Below are positions 22,812 through 30,628 of a DNA stretch of 35,873 nt, one piece after another. A program made the translations under genes and the position numbers. Within the stretch, counting starts at the first letter, position 1, and the number at the start of each line of letters is the position of its first letter. The DNA is from Crenarchaeota archaeon SCGC AAA471-B05 (GTDB lineage: Archaea > Thermoproteota > Thermoprotei > Gearchaeales > Gearchaeaceae). The notes below the pieces were generated by a model. It ran no database searches and was not told the origin of the DNA. It saw only the letters and a program-made list of their open reading frames with translations. Location of the stretch: contig AQYM01000022.1 in assembly GCA_000380705.1 (NCBI GenBank), forward strand, positions 1-35,873, in the 5' to 3' direction.

Positions 22812-23891
22812 ATGACAAGTTTAAACTTTGATAATATAAGAAAATATTTAAGTGAAATACATAAAGAAGAAGTTGAAATATTAAACATTGAAGGAATAAA
22901 AATTGAAGGGAAATCAATAAAAGGTTACGGTTACGGTATTCCAGTTATTATAACTTATAAATTTAAGGGTGAAACAAAGAAGGTAGTTTTGGAAACTATG
23001 AAAAAGGATATTTTTGGCCATGAATTTATGCACGATAGAGCGGCAATAATGATTTGGTCCTATAAATCCTATAATCAACTTCCAAGACATGCAAAAGCTG
23101 TTTCATTGGGTTATTTTGATTCAAGGGGGAACCTTATTCCTTTATATGATCCTGACGAATTCTTTATAATTGTGGAATTCATTGAAGGAGAACTTTATTT
23201 TAAAGATCTTGAAAGGATAAAAAATGAAGAAAAATTAAATGATATAGATATAAATAGATGCAAAGTACTTGCTGAATATTTAGCTTCAATTCATTCAAAA
23301 AGGCATCAAGAGCAAGAAATATATTTAAGGAGAATACGTGATCTTATAGGTCATGGAGAATGTATAATGGGTTTAATAGACAGTTATCCTTACGAAGCTG
23401 AGTTTTTAAAGAAGGATGAATTAAAGGAAATTGAGAAAAAATTAATAGAGTGGAGATGGAAGCTTAAAAGATATAAGCATAGATTAAGTCTGGTTCATGG
23501 TGATTTTCATCCATGGAATGTCTTCTTTAAAGAAGGTTTAGAGTTTAAAGTTAGTGATAGAAGTAGGGGAGACTACGGTGAACCTGCAGATGATGTTTCT
23601 GCTATGACAATAAACTATTTGTTTTTCTCTTTACAAAAATGGAATAAGTTAGCTGGGCCATTTGAACTTTTATGGAATACTTTCTTTGAAACATACTTGA
23701 ATTTAACAAAGGATTATGAAATATTTGAAGTAATACAACCATTCTTTGTTTGGAGAGCTTTAGTTGTAGCTAGTCCTATATGGTATCCTAACTTAGATAT
23801 CAAAGTTAGAAGAACGCTTTTTAATTTTATTCATAACATTTTAGATACAGAAAATTTCGATTATAGAAAAGTTAACGAATATCTTAAATGA
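22812..23891 (+). CDS. Aminoglycoside-phosphotransferase-like kinase, copy 2
   Basis: Identical in all 359 residues to the gene at 164-1243: catalytic loop HGDFHPWN at 229-236, metal-binding SDRSRGDYGEPADD at 248-261. Here its downstream context is complete: a four-base overlap with a membrane protein, then a one-base overlap with an APS-kinase-like P-loop protein. Kinase plus APS-kinase-like pairing recalls bacterial proteins in which an APH domain is fused to an ATP-binding domain, so the three may act on one substrate at the membrane. The upstream 35-base spacer is also identical to copy 1, so both copies should be expressed alike. Confidence 0.85.
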   Translation: MTSLNFDNIRKYLSEIHKEEVEILNIEGIKIEGKSIKGYGYGIPVIITYKFKGETKKVVLETMKKDIFGHEFMHDRAAIMIWSYKSYNQLPRHAKAVSLGYFDSRGNLIPLYDPDEFFIIVEFIEGELYFKDLERIKNEEKLNDIDINRCKVLAEYLASIHSKRHQEQEIYLRRIRDLIGHGECIMGLIDSYPYEAEFLKKDELKEIEKKLIEWRWKLKRYKHRLSLVHGDFHPWNVFFKEGLEFKVSDRSRGDYGEPADDVSAMTINYLFFSLQKWNKLAGPFELLWNTFFETYLNLTKDYEIFEVIQPFFVWRALVVASPIWYPNLDIKVRRTLFNFIHNILDTENFDYRKVNEYLK

Positions 23892-24298
23892 TCTTTTCCA
23901 TATTAGGTTTTATTTTAATTTTTATATCAGGTTTTATTTTAATTTTTATATCAACAGTTATGGGATTTTACCTTGCAATTATAGTATCAAAGCCAATAAG
24001 CGATTTCGCTTTCGGTTTAGCTGTAGCTGCAATTTTCATAATCACTTCTGTATTGGCAATAACATTTGCAATTATAGGAGCATTATTCAATCTTATAGCA
24101 TTATTAAGAAGATTTTCAAGAATTGATTCAATAATGGTTTTACTTAGTTCTCTTTTCCCAACTTTTCTCGCATTTTTTTCTTTATATTATTATCTTTCAT
24201 CAATTCAAAATTTAGTAATGCTATTAATTAGTGGGCTATCTTTAATTTTTGCATCGATTAATTGGATTATCTTTATTATAGGAATTTTAAGGAAATAA
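23888..24298 (+). CDS. Small four-span membrane protein
   Basis: A 136-residue protein that is almost entirely hydrophobic. It has about four membrane spans and short basic loops (LLRRFSR near 75). Residues 7-22 are an exact eight-residue duplication, GFILIFIS twice, produced by a 24-base tandem repeat. No family is recognised. ATGA overlap with the kinase and TAATG overlap with the APS-kinase-like gene indicate a coupled three-gene unit. A partial identical copy lies at 1-167. Confidence 0.7.
   Translation: MIFSILGFILIFISGFILIFISTVMGFYLAIIVSKPISDFAFGLAVAAIFIITSVLAITFAIIGALFNLIALLRRFSRIDSIMVLLSSLFPTFLAFFSLYYYLSSIQNLVMLLISGLSLIFASINWIIFIIGILRK
23906..23953. repeat. 24-base tandem duplication, copy 2
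   Basis: Two adjacent identical 24-base units (23906-23929 and 23930-23953), in frame, lengthening the first membrane span of the encoded protein by eight residues. The same array is mirrored at 102-149. Confidence 0.92.
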
Positions 24299-24816
24299 TG
24301 GAAGGATTTTGTGTTTGGCTCACAGGTCTTCCTTCTTCAGGTAAATCTACAATAGCTAAGATTTTAAAGGATAAATTAAATAAGGAAGGAATAATTGTTC
24401 ATATAATAGAATCCGATGAATTTAGAAAAATATTAACTCCAAAGCCAACATATTCTAGTGAAGAAAGAGATTGGTTTTATAGTGTTATTGTTTATTTAGC
24501 AAAGATTTTTGTAAGCTATGGAATTAACGTAATCATAGATGCCACTGGAAATAAAAGGAAATATAGAGAAGAAGCAAGGAAAAACATTGCTAAATTCATG
24601 GAAGTTTATGTTAAATGTCCTTTGGAAGTATGTATAAAAAGGGATGTGAAGGGAATATATAAATTGGCTTTCGAAGGTAAAGCTAAAACAGTTCCAGGTT
24701 TACAGGATATTTATGAAGAACCTTTAAATCCTGATTTAATTGTTGAAACAGATAAGCAAAGTAGCGAAGAATGTGCTGAACTCATATTTAAAAAGTTAAA
24801 GGAAAGATTTTTATAA
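24298..24816 (+). CDS. Adenylylsulfate (APS) kinase-like P-loop kinase
   Basis: A 172-residue CysC-family protein with Walker A GLPSSGKST at residues 10-18, ESDEFRKILTP near 40, and IIDATGNKRKYREEARKNI near 79, the APS-binding lid region. KAKTVPGLQDIYEEP near 128 is the typical CysC tail. APS kinases phosphorylate adenylylsulfate to PAPS in sulfate activation; no ATP sulfurylase is nearby, and archaeal members may use other nucleotidyl substrates. I place the start at 24298 because it overlaps the upstream stop (TAATG) and immediately precedes the conserved N-terminus; a longer frame from 24262 adds 12 unlikely residues. Confidence 0.85.
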   Translation: MEGFCVWLTGLPSSGKSTIAKILKDKLNKEGIIVHIIESDEFRKILTPKPTYSSEERDWFYSVIVYLAKIFVSYGINVIIDATGNKRKYREEARKNIAKFMEVYVKCPLEVCIKRDVKGIYKLAFEGKAKTVPGLQDIYEEPLNPDLIVETDKQSSEECAELIFKKLKERFL

Positions 24817-24838
24817 TTGATATATCGGTTTTTATTAT
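24808..24838 (+). promoter_or_regulatory. Promoter/operator of the mini-YHS gene
   Basis: A 19-base sequence, TTTTTATAATTGATATATC at 24808-24826, recurs exactly at 24980-24998. In both cases it ends 12 bases before an ATG. TTTATAATT works as the TATA box at leaderless distance, and GATATATC just after it is a palindrome placed where a repressor would block initiation. It begins inside the last codons of the APS-kinase-like gene. Confidence 0.65.
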
Positions 24839-24979
24839 ATGGCTAGAGATGTGGTATGCAATATGGAAGTATCAGAAAATACAGAATATAAGTTACAATA
24901 CGGCGGTAAAACGTATTATTTCTGTTGCGAAGAATGTTTAGAAGAATTTAAGGCAAATCCCACAAAGTATATTAAATAG
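24839..24979 (+). CDS. Mini YHS/TRASH-domain metal-binding protein (46 residues)
   Basis: A 46-residue protein, all one YHS/TRASH-type domain: MARDVVCNMEV at the start (Cys7), then YGGKTYYFCCEECLEEF (Cys29, Cys30, Cys33), ending NPTKYIK. The start is set by the preceding TATA element and by matching the N-terminus of the next gene's product (MAKDIICGMYV). In Sulfolobus a similar tiny protein, CopM, is the copper chaperone of the cop cluster; the same role is likely here, passing Cu(I) to the ATPase. It has its own copy of the duplicated promoter and is followed after the stop by the ATPase promoter. Confidence 0.85.
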   Translation: MARDVVCNMEVSENTEYKLQYGGKTYYFCCEECLEEFKANPTKYIK

Positions 24980-25010
24980 TTTTTATAATTGATATATCTT
25001 TTTTTGATAT
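24980..25010 (+). promoter_or_regulatory. Promoter/operator of the copper ATPase gene
   Basis: Exact second copy of the 19-base element at 24808-24826, here at 24980-24998, again 12 bases before the ATG. It has the same TATAATT box and GATATATC palindrome, so the two genes should respond to the same regulator, most simply the PadR-type protein encoded at 27088. Confidence 0.65.
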
Positions 25011-27095
25011 ATGGCAAAGGATATTATATGCGGAATGTATGTTGATGAAAAGAGAGCAAAATTTAAAGTTGAAAGAGGCGGTGTTATTTATTACTTTTGC
25101 AGTAAATCATGTTTGGACACCTTCCTAAAACCTGAAATAGAATTTAAAAGAACCAAATACCTTACAATATTCGGTTTTACTTTAGGCAGTTTTATAGTTT
25201 TCTTTGAATATTTTTATAAACTTGACCTAATAATACCAAATTTACTTTTGTTATTCTTATTGGCAACTCCTGTTCAATTTATAGCAGGTTTTAGATTTTA
25301 TCAAGGTTTATTGGATGCAATAAAATCCAAACAGGCAAATATGGATAGTTTAATTGCAATAGGTACATCAGCAGCTTGGATTTATAGCACGATTGTTACT
25401 TTTCAATCACTTAACTTTTTACCTCAAATCTTACCTTATACTGGAGTTTATTACACAGAATCAAGCTTAATAATTAGCTTCATACTCCTCGGAACTTTAA
25501 TGGAACATATGGTTAAGAACAGAGCTTATGAAGCTTTAAGAAAACTTTATGAAATTCAACCTAGTAAAGCTAGGGTTATAAAAAATGGTAACGAAGTAGA
25601 ATTACCTGTAGAAAAAATAGAAGTAGGTGATATAGTAATTGTTAAGCCGGGAGAAAAAATTCCTGTAGATGGTATAGTAATCGAAGGTTTTTCTTCTGTT
25701 GACCAATCTCCTATAACTGGTGAAAGCATACCTGTAGAAAAAAATGTAGGAGATGTTGTAATTAGTGGGTCGATAAATAAAAATGGATATTTAAAAATAA
25801 AAGCTACTAAAGTTGGTGAAGAAACTACAGTTTCACAAATAATTAAAATTGTAGAAGAAGCAATATTATCAAAGGTTCCAATACAAAGGTTAGCTGATAA
25901 AATTTCTTCATATTTTGTTCCTATAGTAGTATCTGTGGCTATCTCTTCATTTATAATTTGGTATTTTGTATTTAATTTACCCTTTGGTATTGCCTTCATA
26001 ACTTTAATTTCAGTATTAATAATAGCATGTCCTTGTGCTTTAGGAATAGCTACTCCTGCAGCAATAATGATAGGGGCAGGAAAGGGAGCAAAGAATGGAA
26101 TATTAATAAAAAGTGGAGAATTTTTGGAAAAACTAAGCAAAATAGATATTGTAGTTTTTGATAAAACAGGTACTTTAACTAAGGGCGAGCTGAAGGTAAC
26201 TGATGTTATACCTTCTAAAAATTATACTACTCTAGATGTTATAAGTTATGCTTCAATAGCTGAAAAATTATCTGAACATCCTATAGCTAAAGCGATATTA
26301 AGAGAAGCATATGAAAAGGGTATAAAAATCGAAGATCCCGATTATTTTCAAAATCTTCCAGGTCTCGGTGTTTTTGCTAAATATAAAGGAAATGAAATTC
26401 TTGTTGGTAAAAAGGATTTGATGGTTAAAAATAATATAAATATAAACGATCTTTTGGATTCTTTGGAAAAACTACAACAAGAGGGAAAGGTTACTCTTGT
26501 AGTTTCCGTTAACAAGGAACCTGTGGGTATAATTTCTTTGTTTGATACTATAAGAGAAGAAGCTTATATTACAATAGAAAGTTTAAAGAAGATGGGTATA
26601 AAAACCATCATGTTAACTGGTGATAACTATAAATCTGCTTCTTATGTAGCTAAATCTTTAGGTATTGAAGAAGTTTTAAGTGATGTTTTGCCACATGAAA
26701 AATATAAAGTAATAGAAAATTTAAGGAAAAAGGGTAAAAGAGTTGCGATGGTAGGAGATGGAATAAACGATGCACCTGCGTTGGCAGCTTCTGATGTTGG
26801 AATAGCTATAGGTAGTGGAACAGATATAGCAAAGGAAACAGGTGGAGTTATATTAATAACCAACAATTTAAAGCTGGTGCCTAAGGCTATAGAATTAAGT
26901 AAACTGACCATTAAAAAAGTTAAACAGAATTTATTCTGGGCTTTCTTTTATAACGTAACTCTTATACCTATAGCTGCAGGAATTTTATATCCTAATTTTG
27001 GAATACTTTTAAATCCTATATTTGCTGCCATAGCTATGGCTTCTAGTTCAACTACTGTTGTTTTAAACTCTATGCTTCTTAATAGATATGAGTGA
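25011..27095 (+). CDS. copA: Copper-exporting P1B-type ATPase with N-terminal TRASH/YHS domain
   Basis: A 694-residue heavy-metal P-type ATPase that exports Cu(I). An N-terminal Cys-rich domain (Cys7, Cys30, Cys34) replaces the usual HMA domain. Later parts are the actuator motif TGES at 236-239, the ion-binding CPC at 340-342, the phosphorylated Asp384 in DKTGTLTKG, SEHPIAKAI near 422, MLTGDN, and the hinge GDGINDAPAL. The last spans have YNVTLIPIAAG and MASSSTTVVLNS, the residues typical of Cu(I) (CopA, P1B-1) pumps. It overlaps the regulator gene by eight bases. Ag(I) export is also possible. Confidence 0.93.
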   Translation: MAKDIICGMYVDEKRAKFKVERGGVIYYFCSKSCLDTFLKPEIEFKRTKYLTIFGFTLGSFIVFFEYFYKLDLIIPNLLLLFLLATPVQFIAGFRFYQGLLDAIKSKQANMDSLIAIGTSAAWIYSTIVTFQSLNFLPQILPYTGVYYTESSLIISFILLGTLMEHMVKNRAYEALRKLYEIQPSKARVIKNGNEVELPVEKIEVGDIVIVKPGEKIPVDGIVIEGFSSVDQSPITGESIPVEKNVGDVVISGSINKNGYLKIKATKVGEETTVSQIIKIVEEAILSKVPIQRLADKISSYFVPIVVSVAISSFIIWYFVFNLPFGIAFITLISVLIIACPCALGIATPAAIMIGAGKGAKNGILIKSGEFLEKLSKIDIVVFDKTGTLTKGELKVTDVIPSKNYTTLDVISYASIAEKLSEHPIAKAILREAYEKGIKIEDPDYFQNLPGLGVFAKYKGNEILVGKKDLMVKNNININDLLDSLEKLQQEGKVTLVVSVNKEPVGIISLFDTIREEAYITIESLKKMGIKTIMLTGDNYKSASYVAKSLGIEEVLSDVLPHEKYKVIENLRKKGKRVAMVGDGINDAPALAASDVGIAIGSGTDIAKETGGVILITNNLKLVPKAIELSKLTIKKVKQNLFWAFFYNVTLIPIAAGILYPNFGILLNPIFAAIAMASSSTTVVLNSMLLNRYE

Positions 27096-27510
27096 AATTA
27101 AAACAATAGAAATAAAAAGTTTAATCAAATTTTTCATTTTAATTTTATTATATTCATCAGATTATCATGGATATAAATTAATGAAAGATTTAGAAAAAAT
27201 ATTAAATAAAAAAATAAGTCCATCACATATTTATCCTTTTTTAAATGAATTAATGTTAAATGGTTATTTAGAAATAAAAGAAAAAGGTATAAAAAATAAG
27301 AAAATTTATTCTTTAACATATAAAGGAAGGGAATTTGCTGAATTTATAATTTTTAGGATGGGAAATTTATTGGAATCTTTTCTAAGAAAAAACATTAAAA
27401 TCTGTAATAACTGCGGATGTAAAATTTATGAAGGAGGTTATGTTTTAAAACAAAATGGTAAAACTTTGTTTTTCTGCTGTATTCATTGTGCAAGAAATTA
27501 TAAAATATGA
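27088..27510 (+). CDS. PadR-family regulator with C-terminal Cys-rich TRASH-like domain
   Basis: A 140-residue transcription regulator. Residues 10-95 are a PadR winged helix (LYSSDYHGYKLMKDLE, SHIYPFLNELMLNGYL, KIYSLTYKGREF). Residues 104-137 carry a TRASH-like metal site (Cys106, Cys109, Cys111, Cys130, Cys131, Cys134). It overlaps the copper ATPase by eight bases, so it most likely senses Cu and controls the two duplicated promoters at 24808 and 24980. The known Sulfolobus cop regulator CopT pairs a TRASH domain with a different helix-turn-helix type, so this is a variant architecture. Repressor or activator is not decidable here. Confidence 0.82.
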   Translation: MSEIKTIEIKSLIKFFILILLYSSDYHGYKLMKDLEKILNKKISPSHIYPFLNELMLNGYLEIKEKGIKNKKIYSLTYKGREFAEFIIFRMGNLLESFLRKNIKICNNCGCKIYEGGYVLKQNGKTLFFCCIHCARNYKI

Positions 27511-28046
27511 ATAAAAGATTCATAGTTATTTTAGAAAATAAAGGTCTCTCTCCTAAGGAATATAAGAGTTTATTCAATCTATTCAAAAAAATTCTTGTTG
27601 GATATAAATTAAACGATATTCGAATAGGTAATTTTCATATTGAGATAGATTTATTCTCTAGTAATAAAGATTTTTTAAAATTGCTAAACGAATTTAAAAT
27701 AATAGAAGTAAGGGATTTAAGTGAACAAATGCAAAAAAATATCTTTGAATTTGCTAAGGAATTATTTAATAAGGAAAGATTTTGGGAGTTTCACGAGGTT
27801 TTAGAATCTTTATGGAGGAAAAATGAAGGCAAAGAAAAAAATATATTACATGGCTTAATTTTAATTGCTGCAGCCTTTGTACATAAACAAAGAGGCAATG
27901 ATAAAGTCGCTCTTTCTGTTCTTAAAAGAGCCTTTTTAGAAATTGAAAATTATGAAGGAATGTATCAATGCTTTGATATTACGTACATAAAGAATAAAGT
28001 TTCTGAAATGCTAAACAATAGATATTTAAAGGAATTTAGGATATAG
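27507..28046 (+). CDS. DUF309-family protein
   Basis: A 179-residue cytosolic protein. Residues 80-150 match DUF309, with FWEFHEVLESLWRK at 92-105, ILHGLILIAAAFVHKQRGN and a helical-hairpin ending. The conserved His/Glu pattern (His96, Glu97, Glu100) may bind a metal, but no activity is known for the family. The N-terminal 75 residues are an extra domain I cannot name. Four-base overlap (ATGA) with the regulator puts it in the copper operon, though the functional link is unproven. Confidence 0.75.
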   Translation: MNKRFIVILENKGLSPKEYKSLFNLFKKILVGYKLNDIRIGNFHIEIDLFSSNKDFLKLLNEFKIIEVRDLSEQMQKNIFEFAKELFNKERFWEFHEVLESLWRKNEGKEKNILHGLILIAAAFVHKQRGNDKVALSVLKRAFLEIENYEGMYQCFDITYIKNKVSEMLNNRYLKEFRI

Positions 28047-28088
28047 TTTTAGTTTAAATATATAAAAGTCAATAAATAATTTTTAGTT

Positions 28089-29429
28089 ATGTTAAAACTT
28101 TGTATTAATTCTCAAACCCCACCTGTAAGATTTAATGTTGATTATAGTAAATTAAAATTCTCAAATTTGGAAGCTTTTGTTGAAGGAAAAGATTATATTT
28201 TTAGCCCAGGTGGTGTAACAAGGATGGTTTATCCTTTTATTTTAAAATGTTTAAAAGATAAAATTGTTAAAACTCCTTATTGGATTTCCTTAAATCCCTT
28301 AGCTCCTGATATCTTAGACTTTAATGGAATAATTTTGTATAACGTGAAATTGGATCCTAATATTTTGAAAGGATATGGTTATACAAAGGAAATAATTTGG
28401 AAAATCTTACATGGAATGGAAAATCCGAAGGAAATTTTCTGGGAAGATGAATTTACAGATTATATTTATTATAACAGAAAATCCAGCCTTATAATGCATG
28501 ATTTGGATAGGGAAATTGATTTTGATGTTTTTTATATTCATGATTTTCAACAATTACCGATCGGATACATGCTCAAAACTTTAAAACCTAAAATATTCAG
28601 ATGGCATATACCTTTTGAAGAGAATTTTATTCCTAAAGAATGGAAAGATTTATTATCAGTATATTTTAATCAATATAATGCTGTAATAGTCAGTTCCGAT
28701 AAATTTAAAGAGAATTTAATTAAAATAGGCTATAAAGGTAAGATTTTTAAAATTTATCCTTATATTGATATTTCTTCATATAAAATTCCTAATAAATCTA
28801 TTATAAATGAATTTTATGATAAATTTAATATTTCTAAAAATGATAAAATAATTTTAAATGTTGCAAGAATGGATCCTATTAAAAGACAAGATATAATTAT
28901 TAAGGCTTTAGCTAAATTGATTAATAAATTTAATAATTTAAAATTAATATTGGTAGGAAATGGAAGCTTTTCAAGTTCTAAGCAAGGATTAGGATTAAAC
29001 AAAGCAGAGGCTTGGGTAAATTATCTTAAATCTTTAATAACAGAATATAATCTTGAAAAGAATGTAATTTTGACAGGTCACTTAAGTGATGAATATTTAC
29101 AAGCAGCTTATTATATCTCTGATCTAGTAGTCTTATCTTCTTTTACTGAAGGTTTTGGCTTAGTAGTTATAGAAGGTTGGCTTTATAAAAAACCAGTCAT
29201 AGTTAGTTCCAATGTAGGTGTAGCTGAACTAGTAAATGGAAGTAATGGATTTCTTTTCGATCCCTTAAATATAGAAGATTTGTCCAATAAAATGGAATTA
29301 ATACTAAAGAGTGAAAAATTAGCTTCAGAAATGGGTTTAAATGGTTATGAAACTGCTAAATTATGCTCCTTAGAAGAAGGATATAAAAAAGAATTGGAAG
29401 TTTTAAAAATCGTCTTAGGTGAATTGTAA
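28089..29429 (+). CDS. GT4-type glycosyltransferase, possibly trehalose-synthesising (TreT-like)
   Basis: A 446-residue retaining GT-B glycosyltransferase. The C-terminal nucleotide-sugar domain has ILNVARMDPIKRQDIIIKAL near 256, LTGHLSDEYL near 328, and the E-x7-E motif EGFGLVVIE near 354. The N-terminal region with DVFYIHDFQQLPIG near 140 and RWHIPFEEN recalls trehalose glycosyltransferring synthases, but the similarity is not decisive. A TATA-like box (28053-28067) gives a leaderless start. A mechanosensitive channel begins in its stop codon, which fits compatible-solute synthesis paired with emergency release. Confidence 0.78.
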   Translation: MLKLCINSQTPPVRFNVDYSKLKFSNLEAFVEGKDYIFSPGGVTRMVYPFILKCLKDKIVKTPYWISLNPLAPDILDFNGIILYNVKLDPNILKGYGYTKEIIWKILHGMENPKEIFWEDEFTDYIYYNRKSSLIMHDLDREIDFDVFYIHDFQQLPIGYMLKTLKPKIFRWHIPFEENFIPKEWKDLLSVYFNQYNAVIVSSDKFKENLIKIGYKGKIFKIYPYIDISSYKIPNKSIINEFYDKFNISKNDKIILNVARMDPIKRQDIIIKALAKLINKFNNLKLILVGNGSFSSSKQGLGLNKAEAWVNYLKSLITEYNLEKNVILTGHLSDEYLQAAYYISDLVVLSSFTEGFGLVVIEGWLYKKPVIVSSNVGVAELVNGSNGFLFDPLNIEDLSNKMELILKSEKLASEMGLNGYETAKLCSLEEGYKKELEVLKIVLGEL

Positions 29430-30214
29430 TGCAAATAATCAATCAAGAAGTTATTGAAAAAGTTATATCCTCAATTCCTTGGATAGAGATTTTTACTGTT
29501 ATAGTAATTTTAGTATCAACATGGATCTTAGTCAAAATTTTCAACCTTATAATAAATGGTTTGTTAAAATTTACTTATCAAATCGTAAGAGAACAAATAA
29601 AGAGAATATTTTCCATTTTAATTTGGTCATTGGGAATAATTTTTGCAATACAGCAACTAGGTTTAAGGATAGATTTATTAATAGCCATTATAGTTTTGAT
29701 AGGTGTAGGAACAATAATTGCATCAAGGTATGTGCTTGAAAATTTAGCTTCAAAATATTTTGTGGATATATATGTTCCATTCAAGGTAGGAGATAAGATA
29801 AGTATTAAGGGCTATTCGGGAAGGGTTATCGAAATAAACCCTATTTCTACAGTATTGTTAAATGATAATAACGAAATAATAGCCATACCAAATTCCTTAT
29901 TTTTAAAAGAAGTAACTCATAATTTAACCCCAAACGTTTGGAAAGAAGTTATAATACCTATAAAGATTAGTTCATTGATAAAACTTGAAGATTTTGAAAG
30001 AGAAGTTCTTAGAATTTGCAATAAATATAAACATCTCTTGGATCCACGTTTTCCTCCAATTATAAGCATAAAAAATATGGATTCTAAAAATATAGAGCTA
30101 ATTTTAACTCTAATGGTAAACGATGTTGAAAAGAAGATGTCCTTTATGAATGAGATTAATTCTAAAATAACTGAGCTAATTAATAAATTCGAAAGGGAAA
30201 TAAAGACCAAATAA
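29429..30214 (+). CDS. MscS-family mechanosensitive channel
   Basis: A 261-residue MscS-type protein with three N-terminal membrane spans (about 16-40, 60-78 and 82-100). The third carries the pore-lining small-residue helix (IGVGTIIASRYVLENLASKYF near 90-110). The beta domain follows, with VPFKVGDKISIKGYSGRVIEINPISTVLL near 116-144 and AIPNSLF near 151. Such channels open on osmotic downshift to release solutes. It starts in the stop codon of the glycosyltransferase (TAATG), suggesting a joint osmotic role. It converges with the NfeD-like gene one base past its stop. Confidence 0.88.
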   Translation: MQIINQEVIEKVISSIPWIEIFTVIVILVSTWILVKIFNLIINGLLKFTYQIVREQIKRIFSILIWSLGIIFAIQQLGLRIDLLIAIIVLIGVGTIIASRYVLENLASKYFVDIYVPFKVGDKISIKGYSGRVIEINPISTVLLNDNNEIIAIPNSLFLKEVTHNLTPNVWKEVIIPIKISSLIKLEDFEREVLRICNKYKHLLDPRFPPIISIKNMDSKNIELILTLMVNDVEKKMSFMNEINSKITELINKFEREIKTK

Positions 30215-30595
30215 TTAATCCTCTTCTATTATAAGTTTATTTCCTTCTATTTTTACAACTCTTATCTCTTTCCCTTTTTTAATTTTACCTTTTATAGAAG
30301 AAGCTAGCCAAGTTTCATTTTCGACCAATACTATTCCTTCTTTATCAATCTCTGTTAATGCTTTGCCTTTTTTGCCTATGATGTTTTCCTTAGATAATAA
30401 AGGCTCTTTTTCCAAAATATAAAGAGCTTTGTAAACAATTAAGGATAGGATTGTTAATATGACTATTATTAAAATAGTTAGCCATAAGGGCAAGTTTATA
30501 CCTAAAAAAGGTAAAATCAAAAAAATTGCTATAATAATTACTATTTCATCCAGCAAAGCTAAAATTGAAGCTTTAATTCTTTCTTTTTTCATCAA
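30215..30595 (-). CDS. NfeD-like membrane protein (two spans plus OB domain)
   Basis: A 126-residue protein of the NfeD family: two membrane spans (about residues 17-34 and 37-62), then a C-terminal OB-fold with IIGKKGKALTEI near 72, ENETWLASS near 90, and KGKEIRVVKIEGNKLIIEE at the end. NfeD proteins usually partner a stomatin/prohibitin or a membrane serine protease in membrane quality control, but no such partner is adjacent here. It is divergent from the coiled-coil protein with 33 bases between starts. Confidence 0.85.
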   Translation of the reverse strand: MMKKERIKASILALLDEIVIIIAIFLILPFLGINLPLWLTILIIVILTILSLIVYKALYILEKEPLLSKENIIGKKGKALTEIDKEGIVLVENETWLASSIKGKIKKGKEIRVVKIEGNKLIIEED

Positions 30596-30628
30596 ATTTA
30601 AATTTTAAAACTTAATATAAAAAAATAT

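Larger units (their letters stand above)
22609..24054. repeat. Inverted repeat, right arm
   Basis: Reverse complement of 1-1446 (i pairs with 24055-i), identical wherever compared. The inner edge at 22609 is sharp and falls inside two genes: the C-terminal part of the 162-residue gene on the arm side and a secreted-protein gene on the other. The outer edge is at least 24054. Recombination between the arms would invert the roughly 21-kb segment 1447-22608. Confidence 0.93.

Noticed and set aside
24262..24297. Earlier start for the APS-kinase-like gene
   Set aside because: The 12 extra residues are antagonistic to the family N-terminus, and the ATG at 24298 overlaps the upstream stop as in neighbouring gene pairs.
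29479..29739. Second plus-strand frame within the MscS gene
   Set aside because: It overlaps the conserved MscS membrane spans in another frame; composition is Asn-rich and typical of shifted AT-rich DNA.
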